A stretch of DNA of 12,136 nucleotides from contig JARCMB010000077.1 of NCBI GenBank assembly GCA_030248825.1, positions 1-12,136 of the forward strand, written 5' to 3'. Positions 6,957-12,136 of this stretch are shown piece after piece. The position numbers were made by a program, and so were the translations under genes. The stretch is from Pseudanabaenaceae cyanobacterium MP8IB2.15. GTDB lineage: Bacteria > Cyanobacteriota > Cyanobacteriia > Pseudanabaenales > Pseudanabaenaceae. A model generated the notes under the pieces. That model made no database searches. It was not told the origin of the DNA and was given only the letters and a program-made list of their open reading frames with translations. Position 1 is the first letter of the stretch. Each line of letters opens with the position of its first letter.

Positions 6957-7538
6957 ATGCTTACCAGTCCTAACCGCATGACCGAAAGGGCTGATTTTAA
7001 TATGAACCTTCATAGGGAACTCGATAAACTAGAGGAAATGCTGCTCGAAAGCGGGCCTCGTGTGGCTGGACGCACGATGATCAACGAAGAGAAGATTTGT
7101 CGGCAAATCGACCAAGTACGGATCTCGATCCCAGAGTCGATCGCTAGAGCCGAAGAAATCCTGCAATACAAACAAGAAATTATTGGGGAAGCTGACCAAT
7201 ACGCTGAAGAAGTTGAAGCTGCTACCCAAATGCGGGCTGTCAAGATGCTGGAAGAATCGACGATCGTGCGCCAAGCTGAACTCGAAGCCAGTCAACTGCG
7301 TCGTCGTGTTCAAGAAGAATGTGATGAGATGAGAATGCAAACGCTGAACGAAATTAACCAGATGCGCCGCCAAGCTCAAAAAGAATGGGACACGATTCGC
7401 CACCAAGTCAACACCGAAGCCGAAGATATGCAACGTGGAGCTGATGAGTATAGCGATCGAATCCTTGGCAGCCTAGAAGGACAACTGATCGAAATGATCA
7501 AAATCGTCCAGAACGGTCGCAAAGAGATAAGACCATAG
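6957..7538 (+). CDS. Conserved cyanobacterial coiled-coil protein (DivIVA-like / ATP-synthase-b-like)
   Basis: From ATG 6957 the protein has 193 residues. It begins with a family-like stretch containing HRELDKLEEMLLESGPRVAGRTMINEE. The rest is a long charged helix, rich in E, Q, R and A, with no membrane segment or signal peptide. Such proteins occur across cyanobacteria and are often labelled DivIVA-like or ATP synthase subunit b-like because of the helix alone; no function is established. Features include repeated ICRQIDQVR, EEILQYKQEI, EADQYAEEVEAA, RQAELEASQLRRRVQEECDEM and MRRQAQKEWDTIR segments and a conserved GADEYSDRIL...LEGQL tail. I prefer 6957 because AGGA lies just upstream and homologues, as I recall them, begin about 20 residues before RELDKLEE. 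The alternative ATG at 6909 adds 16 residues and lacks a well-placed ribosome-binding site. It converges on the amidase gene, 14 bp away. Confidence 0.85.
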   Translation: MLTSPNRMTERADFNMNLHRELDKLEEMLLESGPRVAGRTMINEEKICRQIDQVRISIPESIARAEEILQYKQEIIGEADQYAEEVEAATQMRAVKMLEESTIVRQAELEASQLRRRVQEECDEMRMQTLNEINQMRRQAQKEWDTIRHQVNTEAEDMQRGADEYSDRILGSLEGQLIEMIKIVQNGRKEIRP

Positions 7539-7552
7539 CTAATTAATCCGAA

Positions 7553-9211
7553 TTAACGATTGTAGTAGCGCATGAACTGGTCAACTCCTCTGGCGATCGC
7601 TAAAGCCATTCGATCTTGATAGGCTCTGTTGTTCAAATTCGCGGCTTCTTGGGGATTGGTGACAAAGCCAGTTTCTACCAGAATGCTAGGCATTGAAGTC
7701 TTGCGAATCACGAAAAACCTTGCCGATTTTACAGTGCGATCTCTAGCCCCAGTCAGAGAAATAATCTGCTGATGAACCGCTGCGGCTAATTGTTGACCGC
7801 GACTGGCTCCTGGCGCAAAGTAGGTTTCGACCCCGCTGACACTACTAAGGCGAGATTCTAGAGAATTAGCATGGACGCTGACAAACACATTCGCCCTCAC
7901 CTGCTCTGCTAGATCGACACGCGGTTGCAATTCCACATTCCTATCCTCGGTGCGGGTATAGACAACGGCATAACCCATCTGCTGAAGATAACGCCCAAGT
8001 TGCAGCGAGATCTGTAAAACTACATTTTTCTCGTAAATCCCATTGCCAACTGCGCCGACATCAGGCCCGCCGTGACCTGGGTCGACTACAACGATGCCAC
8101 GCCCACGATTGGGAATTGGATTGTTGGGGAAAGAAGGTGCCCTCGACGGCGGAAAGGATGGTGAAGGAACTGGTGTTGGTGTGCCCCCTCTGATTGGATA
8201 GGAAGGTAAAGGAATCTGGGGATTAATCGGGATGGGATTGTTCCCAGAATTTGGATAGGCGGGAACCTGAGTGGTTGGGTTAGTCCCAGACCTAACTAGC
8301 TGAAAAGCAATCTGCTGTGGATTCCCACTATTGTTTTCACGGATCTGCCAACCAGGTGCCACCTTGAGTCCGACCACAACTGTACTGCCAATTTGAGTGA
8401 GACGTACGCGCTCAACTGGGCTATTGGCAGGCAAGACAGGACGTTGAAGCTGGGGTGAGATTTGGGCAGAGCTAATACTGAGATTGTAAGTATTGCTAGA
8501 AGGATCGGCACTACCGCGATAGGACAGCCCTTGATTTGCTTGGATCAAAAGCTGACCCGAATTAGTCAGAGCGATCGTCTGAATCACCGTCGTACCCGTG
8601 ACATTTCCCCCAGATGTTGGCACTGCTGTCACTGGATTTGACCCTGATGGATCTGGCACGGGCTGGGGCAGGCTGGGCGCTGGAGCCGAAACATTGCTAC
8701 TGCCGATTGGAGCAAGTAATATGCCGCCCTTAATTGGATTGAAAGTACTACGCCAGTCGAGCCGACTATTTTCGTCGTTCGGATCGAAGTCCAGCACCAC
8801 TCGTGTGATTGCTGGATTTTTCTGAAACTGTGCCACCCTGATCTGCCTAACGCCGTAGCGGTTAATCGGAATCACAGAATTATGCAGTCCTGGCATCACC
8901 GCAGTGCCTTGCAAATCCATCACAATTCGATCGGGGTTGACAATCCGTTGCACGCCTACTTGAGGGTTGCCATTGACTACCAGCAAAATGCCATCCGATG
9001 TCGCCATCACGTTTCGGAGCATGGACGCACTGGCAAAGCTCTGAGCAATTAGAGGTGCAGGATTAGTCGTCGATCGAAACTCTAGAACCCGATCGGGCGC
9101 AGAGATTAATTTTGCCTGTTCTTGCGCTTGAGCTGTGTTACTAAAGCCGTAACTCCAGAGACAACTCCAGACACAGAGAGACATTCCAAACTTTAGATGC
9201 TTTGGTTTCAA
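7553..9211 (-). CDS. amiC: N-acetylmuramoyl-L-alanine amidase, AMIN-domain type (AmiC-like)
   Basis: A 552-residue exported zinc amidase that cuts the bond between N-acetylmuramic acid and the L-alanine of the peptide stem in peptidoglycan. It acts in cell separation or, in filamentous cyanobacteria, septal pore formation. An N-terminal signal peptide ends at AQA (27-29). A first AMIN-like region spans about 64-168 and a second about 207-306; these direct such enzymes to septal peptidoglycan. A proline-rich linker (about 311-370) leads to the Amidase_3 domain (372-549). Its zinc ligands are H380 (DPGHGG), E394 (YEKNV) and H447 (SVHANS), with catalytic E513 (LVETGF). The start is TTG at 9211: an in-frame TGA lies shortly upstream, and the next start, ATG at 9184, would remove the positively charged signal-peptide front (KPKHLK). 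It follows murI by 34 bp, a neighbourhood common in cyanobacteria. Confidence 0.93.
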   Translation of the reverse strand: MKPKHLKFGMSLCVWSCLWSYGFSNTAQAQEQAKLISAPDRVLEFRSTTNPAPLIAQSFASASMLRNVMATSDGILLVVNGNPQVGVQRIVNPDRIVMDLQGTAVMPGLHNSVIPINRYGVRQIRVAQFQKNPAITRVVLDFDPNDENSRLDWRSTFNPIKGGILLAPIGSSNVSAPAPSLPQPVPDPSGSNPVTAVPTSGGNVTGTTVIQTIALTNSGQLLIQANQGLSYRGSADPSSNTYNLSISSAQISPQLQRPVLPANSPVERVRLTQIGSTVVVGLKVAPGWQIRENNSGNPQQIAFQLVRSGTNPTTQVPAYPNSGNNPIPINPQIPLPSYPIRGGTPTPVPSPSFPPSRAPSFPNNPIPNRGRGIVVVDPGHGGPDVGAVGNGIYEKNVVLQISLQLGRYLQQMGYAVVYTRTEDRNVELQPRVDLAEQVRANVFVSVHANSLESRLSSVSGVETYFAPGASRGQQLAAAVHQQIISLTGARDRTVKSARFFVIRKTSMPSILVETGFVTNPQEAANLNNRAYQDRMALAIARGVDQFMRYYNR

Positions 9212-9245
9212 GCCGGTTACCCCAACATCACGTCATGGTGGTGAA

Positions 9246-10121
9246 TTAAGAAAGCAATTCTACAGGAGACAGCGTTACTTTTTCCACCGAAGGTGTTTTA
9301 TTTAGCCAACGACTAGAAAGTTGGGCAAATTGTTCTGGATCACCACTAACACAAAATCTCGTGTGAGCGCGATCGATAGATTTTTTACTGTTCTTACTAT
9401 TCTTACTATTATGTCGCAGTCCAACATGCAGCCCCAGAAGTTCTAGCTCACGGGCAGCAGCACTGACTATGTGCTCTGCGGGATCGATAAACTGGACATG
9501 GTCGGGCAAAATTTGGCGAAACAAACTAGCTAGGTGCGGATAGTGAGTGCAGCCGAATACTAGTGTATCGATATCTGCTTCAATTAAAGGTGTCAGATAC
9601 TCTATAGCAACTTCGAGTGTGTAGCTATCTTTAATTCGTCCTGCTTCGACTAGAGGCACAAATTCTGGGCAGGCGACTTGCCAAACTTGAGCTTGCTCTT
9701 GACTTTCCGCTAGACTCTCTTCGATCGCCTGAGCATAGGCATTACTTTTTATGGTGGCAGATGTGGCAATTACGCCAATCCGTCTACCATTACGCACTGC
9801 CGCTCTTGCTCCCGGCAAAATTAAGCCTAAGATCGGTAAATCAAAGCTGTCACGCAAAACGTCTAACGCCAGAGCCGAACTGGTATTACACGCCATTACT
9901 ACCATCTTGACTTCTTGAGATTGCATCCAGATCAGGATCTGCCGCACAAATTCGATAATTTCGGCAGGCGACCTCGAACCCCATGGAACTCTAGCCGTAT
10001 CGCCGAAATAAATAACTGACTCTTGTGGCAACTGCCGTCTGATTTCCTGTAAAACGGTTAGTCCACCCACACCACTATCAAACACACCGATTGGGTAATG
10101 CGATTTTTCCTTTAAGAACAT
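9246..10121 (-). CDS. murI: Glutamate racemase
   Basis: MurI interconverts L- and D-glutamate, supplying D-glutamate for the peptidoglycan peptide stem. The 291-residue protein has the IGVFDSGVGGLTVL motif (11-24, with D15 and S16), YFGDTARVPWG (38-48), the first catalytic cysteine C78 in ACNTSSA, and the second, C191, in GCTHYPH. These two cysteines are the proton donor and acceptor pair. The ATG start has a good ribosome-binding site (GTGAGG). Residues 238-246 are three NSK units encoded by a 9-bp repeat (9384-9410), a low-complexity insert between HVGLRH and the C-terminal strand FCVSGDPEQF. The amidase gene follows after 34 bp, so the two are likely co-transcribed as a cell-wall pair. The gene is divergent from ppa. 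Confidence 0.96.
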   Translation of the reverse strand: MFLKEKSHYPIGVFDSGVGGLTVLQEIRRQLPQESVIYFGDTARVPWGSRSPAEIIEFVRQILIWMQSQEVKMVVMACNTSSALALDVLRDSFDLPILGLILPGARAAVRNGRRIGVIATSATIKSNAYAQAIEESLAESQEQAQVWQVACPEFVPLVEAGRIKDSYTLEVAIEYLTPLIEADIDTLVFGCTHYPHLASLFRQILPDHVQFIDPAEHIVSAAARELELLGLHVGLRHNSKNSKNSKKSIDRAHTRFCVSGDPEQFAQLSSRWLNKTPSVEKVTLSPVELLS

Positions 10122-10156
10122 TCACTGCCTCACACATCACTGCACAAGTAAAACAT

Positions 10157-10201
10157 AAATCTAAAAACGATTGCCAGAGGGTAACAGTAGTTTTTAGATT
10201 T
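10157..10201. repeat. Perfect 12-bp inverted repeat in the murI-ppa divergent spacer
   Basis: AAATCTAAAAAC (10157-10168) and GTTTTTAGATTT (10190-10201) are exact reverse complements, separated by 21 bp. The pair lies 36 bp upstream of the murI start and about 97 bp upstream of ppa. No T-tract follows on either strand, so it is not an ordinary terminator. It could form a hairpin in the murI leader, or be two half-sites about three helical turns apart for a DNA-binding protein. No regulator is known to me. Confidence 0.6.
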
Positions 10202-10224
10202 CGGGAGATTTAAAAAATCACTAC

Positions 10225-10254
10225 TTGGGTAAGCGTACCCTCGCAACCTATACT
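10225..10254 (+). promoter_or_regulatory. Probable ppa promoter
   Basis: TATACT (10249-10254) is a 5-of-6 match to the -10 consensus. TTGGGT (10225-10230), 18 bp upstream, is a weak -35. Transcription would begin near 10261, leaving a leader of about 37 bases. The two boxes lie in a diverged direct repeat, ACTTGGGTAAG (10223-10233) and ACTTGCTTAAG (10252-10262). Between them is a small inverted repeat GGGTA/TACCC (10227-10240). A possible Shine-Dalgarno (AGGA, 10280-10283) is rather far from the ATG at 10298. Confidence 0.4.
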
Positions 10255-10297
10255 TGCTTAAGTAACTAGATATTGCAATAGGAAGCTAGACAAGTAT

Positions 10298-10810
10298 ATG
10301 GATTTATCTCGTATCCCCGCCCAACCGAAGCCAGGAATCCTCAATATAATCGTGGAGATCGTGGCGGGTAGCAAGAATAAATACGAATTTGACAAGGATC
10401 TCAATGCCTTAGTCCTGAATCGGGTGTTGAGTTCTTCGGTGGTTTATCCTTTTGAGTATGGTTTTGTGCCGAATACTCTCGCTGATGATGGCGACCCACT
10501 TGATGGTCTGGTGATGATGGATGAGCCAACTTTTCCAGGCTGCATTATTCCTGCTCGTCCGATTGGGATGTTGTTGATGATTGATGGTGGCGATCGAGAT
10601 GAAAAAATCCTTTGTGTGCCTGAAAAAGATCCGCGTTATGCCAATGTCAAGTCTCTAGAGGATGTTCCTGCCCATCGTTTAGAAGAAATTGCCGAATTTT
10701 TCCGCACCTATAAGAATCTCGAAAAAAAGGTAACAGAGATCAATGGCTGGGAAGGTCTCTATGCCGTGAATAATCTGATTGCTGAGTGCATTGCGGCGGC
10801 AAAGAAATAG
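10298..10810 (+). CDS. ppa: Inorganic pyrophosphatase (family I)
   Basis: A soluble Mg-dependent enzyme that hydrolyses pyrophosphate to two phosphates, pulling biosynthetic reactions forward. The 170-residue length is normal for the bacterial family I enzyme. The signature DGDPLD lies at residues 64-69, giving metal-binding D64 and D69, with D101 in DGGDRDEKI (96-104) as a further ligand. EIVAGSKNKYEFDK (20-33), VVYPFEYGFVP (48-58) and FFRTYKNLEKK (134-144) are all typical active-site segments. It is a single gene: its own promoter candidate lies upstream and a strong terminator follows. Confidence 0.97.
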   Translation: MDLSRIPAQPKPGILNIIVEIVAGSKNKYEFDKDLNALVLNRVLSSSVVYPFEYGFVPNTLADDGDPLDGLVMMDEPTFPGCIIPARPIGMLLMIDGGDRDEKILCVPEKDPRYANVKSLEDVPAHRLEEIAEFFRTYKNLEKKVTEINGWEGLYAVNNLIAECIAAAKK

Positions 10811-10828
10811 ACGAATCGAATGTTCCTG

Positions 10829-10871
10829 AATAGCAGGCTCACAGAAGTTTTCCGTGAGCCTGTTATTTTTT
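10829..10871 (+). terminator. Rho-independent terminator of ppa
   Basis: AATAGCAGGCTCAC (10829-10842) pairs with GTGAGCCTGTTATT (10854-10867) as a 14-bp stem containing one G-U pair, with an 11-base loop. A run of six Ts (10866-10871) follows the GC-rich part of the stem. It begins 18 bases after the ppa stop codon. This is the clearest intrinsic terminator in the window. Confidence 0.9.
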
Positions 10872-10882
10872 AAGCAACTTGT

Positions 10883-10902
10883 AGAAATTTTTAGGAATTT
10901 CT
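10883..10902. repeat. Short inverted repeat upstream of rpmB
   Basis: AGAAATT (10883-10889) and AATTTCT (10896-10902) are perfect 7-bp arms around TTTAGG. It lies between the ppa terminator and the rpmB start and could be an operator or leader hairpin. The arms are AT-rich, so chance is a fair explanation. Confidence 0.3.
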
Positions 10903-10937
10903 GAGTTTTCGATCGATATAAATTAAAGATTGGACTG

Positions 10938-10943
10938 TACAAT
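10938..10943 (+). promoter_or_regulatory. Possible -10 box for rpmB
   Basis: TACAAT is a 5-of-6 match to the -10 consensus, 31 bp before the rpmB start. No convincing -35 box lies at the right distance. Because a strong terminator separates rpmB from ppa, rpmB needs its own promoter, which is the main reason to favour this site. Confidence 0.35.
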
Positions 10944-10974
10944 GATTAACTGGACAAAAACTTAGAGGTCTATC

Positions 10975-11211
10975 ATGGGTCGCCAATGTCAGTTAACAGG
11001 TAAGAAAGCTAATAATTCCGTGACGATTTCGTTTTCGCATAAGCGGAATAAGCGATTACAGCACGTAAATTTACAGTCAAAGCGCGTTTGGTGGGCAGAA
11101 GGCAAACGTTTTGTGACATTACAAATTTCTACTAAAGCGATCAAAACTCTTCAGAAAAAAGGCTTACAGGCCTTTGCTAATGAAGCTGGACTGAATTTGA
11201 ATAAGCTGTAA
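10975..11211 (+). CDS. rpmB: 50S ribosomal protein L28
   Basis: A 78-residue basic protein of the large ribosomal subunit. It shows the L28 pattern: MGRQCQLTGKK at the start, SHKRNKRLQHVNLQSKRVWW (21-40), and the EGKRFVTLQISTKAIKTLQKKG segment (42-63). Only one cysteine (C5) is present, so the zinc-binding four-cysteine form of L28 is excluded. The ATG has a well-placed ribosome-binding site, AGAGG at 10964-10968, six bases upstream. tyrA follows after 64 bp on the same strand; no strong terminator separates them, so read-through into tyrA is possible. Confidence 0.96.
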   Translation: MGRQCQLTGKKANNSVTISFSHKRNKRLQHVNLQSKRVWWAEGKRFVTLQISTKAIKTLQKKGLQAFANEAGLNLNKL

Positions 11212-11275
11212 TTTTCTAGGAGCCAAGAGCTTCGATCTCTCTTTCGATCGCCTTTTGGTCTTGGACTCTTTTGAG

Positions 11276-12127
11276 ATGAATATTGGCATCGTTGGTTTAG
11301 GGCTGATTGGTGGCTCGTTAGGCTTGGATTTGAGATCTCAGCCTAATTTGCATTATGTTTGGGGAATTAGTCGCAATCAAACAACTTGCGATCGAGCTGT
11401 GGCTTTGGGTGCGGTTGACGTTGCCAGCCAGAACTTTGCTAGCATTCCCCAAATCGATCGAACTGATGTTGTATTTATCTGTACACCGATCTCAGCAATC
11501 TTATCTGCGATCACCTCTGTGATTCCCCATATATCTCAAACCGCGATTATTACCGATGTCGGCTCGGTAAAATCGTCGATCTCGCTACAGGGGCAAATGT
11601 TGTGGTCACGGTTTGTTGGTGGACATCCAATGGCGGGGACAGCATTTAGTGGCATTGAAGCGGCGGAACGAAGTTTATTTCAGCAACGTGTTTGTGTGCT
11701 TACGCCTGGGATCGATCGAGCTGCATTAGAAATGGTTCGATCGATCTGGGAATCAGTTGGGGCTACGGTCTATGAGAGCAGTCCTGAAGCGCACGATCGA
11801 GCTGTTGCTTGGATCAGCCATTTACCTGTAATTGTCAGTGCAGGGTTATTACTCGCTGCTCAGAGAGAAGGCAACGATGAGATTAGTCAGCTTGCTCAGA
11901 AGCTTGCCAGTTCTGGCTTTCGAGATACTAGCCGTGTGGGTGGGGGCAACCCAGAGTTAGGAAGAATGATGGCTGAGTATAACCAAACCGCTTTGCTCGA
12001 TCATTTATATAGCTATCAACAGACTTTACAAGATTTGATTACGATGATCGAGCAAGGGCAGTGGCAAGAGATCCAAACTGCGCTCGAAGTTGCTCAGCAT
12101 CTCCGTCCTTTATATGTACGAGAATAG
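11276..12127 (+). CDS. tyrA: Arogenate/prephenate dehydrogenase (TyrA)
   Basis: TyrA carries out the oxidative decarboxylation that forms tyrosine (from arogenate) or 4-hydroxyphenylpyruvate (from prephenate). From ATG 11276 the protein has 283 residues, the usual size of the single-domain cyanobacterial enzyme, with no fused chorismate mutase or ACT domain. The nucleotide-binding GLGLIGGSLG is at residues 7-16. ISRNQ at the end of the second strand (31-35) suggests NADP preference. FICTP (67-71), ITDVGSVK (92-99) and GGHPMAGTAFSG (115-126) follow. H117 corresponds to the family's catalytic histidine, and SHLP is at 181-184. Cyanobacterial TyrA proteins are typically arogenate dehydrogenases, so that activity is inferred. 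The frame extends seven codons further to a TTG at 11255, but the ATG puts the Rossmann strand at the very N-terminus, as is normal. It ends 9 bp before the window edge. Confidence 0.94.
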   Translation: MNIGIVGLGLIGGSLGLDLRSQPNLHYVWGISRNQTTCDRAVALGAVDVASQNFASIPQIDRTDVVFICTPISAILSAITSVIPHISQTAIITDVGSVKSSISLQGQMLWSRFVGGHPMAGTAFSGIEAAERSLFQQRVCVLTPGIDRAALEMVRSIWESVGATVYESSPEAHDRAVAWISHLPVIVSAGLLLAAQREGNDEISQLAQKLASSGFRDTSRVGGGNPELGRMMAEYNQTALLDHLYSYQQTLQDLITMIEQGQWQEIQTALEVAQHLRPLYVRE

Positions 12128-12136
12128 GTGGGTCTG

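Noticed and set aside
7029..7433. A 134-codon minus-strand open frame opposite the coiled-coil gene
   Set aside because: Its composition is what the complement of E/Q/R-rich helix codons gives, and it has no motif or ribosome-binding site that I can see.
7539..7552. Bidirectional terminator between the coiled-coil gene and the amidase gene
   Set aside because: The 14-bp gap holds only AT-rich 5-bp complementarity (TTAAT/ATTAA), too weak to call.
10679..10942. An 87-codon minus-strand open frame across the ppa end and its terminator
   Set aside because: It crosses the terminator hairpin and overlaps the conserved end of ppa, so a coding role is unlikely.
11223..11264. CCAAGA/TCTTGG inverted repeat between rpmB and tyrA as a terminator
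   Set aside because: The arms are only 6 bp, the loop is 30 bases, and no T-run follows, so it does not make a credible terminator.

Overview
The window looks like chromosomal DNA from a cyanobacterium. The strongest marker is a full-length long-chain acyl-ACP reductase (aar), a protein characteristic of this phylum. Supporting signs are a pyruvate kinase with a C-terminal PEP-utiliser-type domain, an AMIN-domain cell-wall amidase encoded next to murI, and about fifty copies of the hexamer CGATCG (hand count), the core of the HIP1 repeat, where roughly three would be expected by chance. I cannot name the genus. The gene content is mainly housekeeping and the coding density is high: no gap between genes exceeds about 190 bases. 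I see no tRNA, rRNA, CRISPR array, insertion sequence or prophage.

Layout, left to right. Positions 1-2456 hold a minus-strand cluster read right to left: ribF (flavin cofactor synthesis, GTG start), a MoxR-type AAA+ ATPase, and a GNAT acetyltransferase (GTG start) that runs off the left edge still open. Its last visible residues resemble the start of a TrhO/rhodanese-type tRNA hydroxylase, so it may be a two-domain fusion. A 181-bp divergent spacer carrying a small palindrome separates ribF from pyk. pyk and a low-molecular-weight tyrosine phosphatase gene follow on the plus strand, 19 bp apart. The phosphatase gene overlaps, tail to tail, a minus-strand Uma2-family (PD-(D/E)XK-like) gene. 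Divergent from Uma2 is aar, preceded by two near-identical 20-bp repeats with a 22-bp period. The aldehyde-deformylating oxygenase gene (ado), usually found beside aar, is not in this window.

Positions 6720-7538 hold a good sigma70-type promoter candidate and a coiled-coil protein gene of a family widespread in cyanobacteria. It converges on a minus-strand peptidoglycan pair: murI (glutamate racemase, makes D-glutamate) followed by an AMIN-domain N-acetylmuramoyl-L-alanine amidase (cuts peptidoglycan). A 176-bp divergent spacer with a perfect 12-bp inverted repeat lies between murI and ppa (inorganic pyrophosphatase). ppa ends in a strong intrinsic terminator. rpmB (ribosomal protein L28) and tyrA (arogenate/prephenate dehydrogenase) complete the plus strand.

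Functionally the genes cover central carbon metabolism (pyk, ppa), fatty acyl reduction (aar), cell wall (murI, amidase), cofactor and amino-acid synthesis (ribF, tyrA) and translation (rpmB). I found no convincing new multi-gene system. The leads most worth checking are the possible GNAT-TrhO fusion, the repeats in front of aar, and the palindromes in the divergent spacers.
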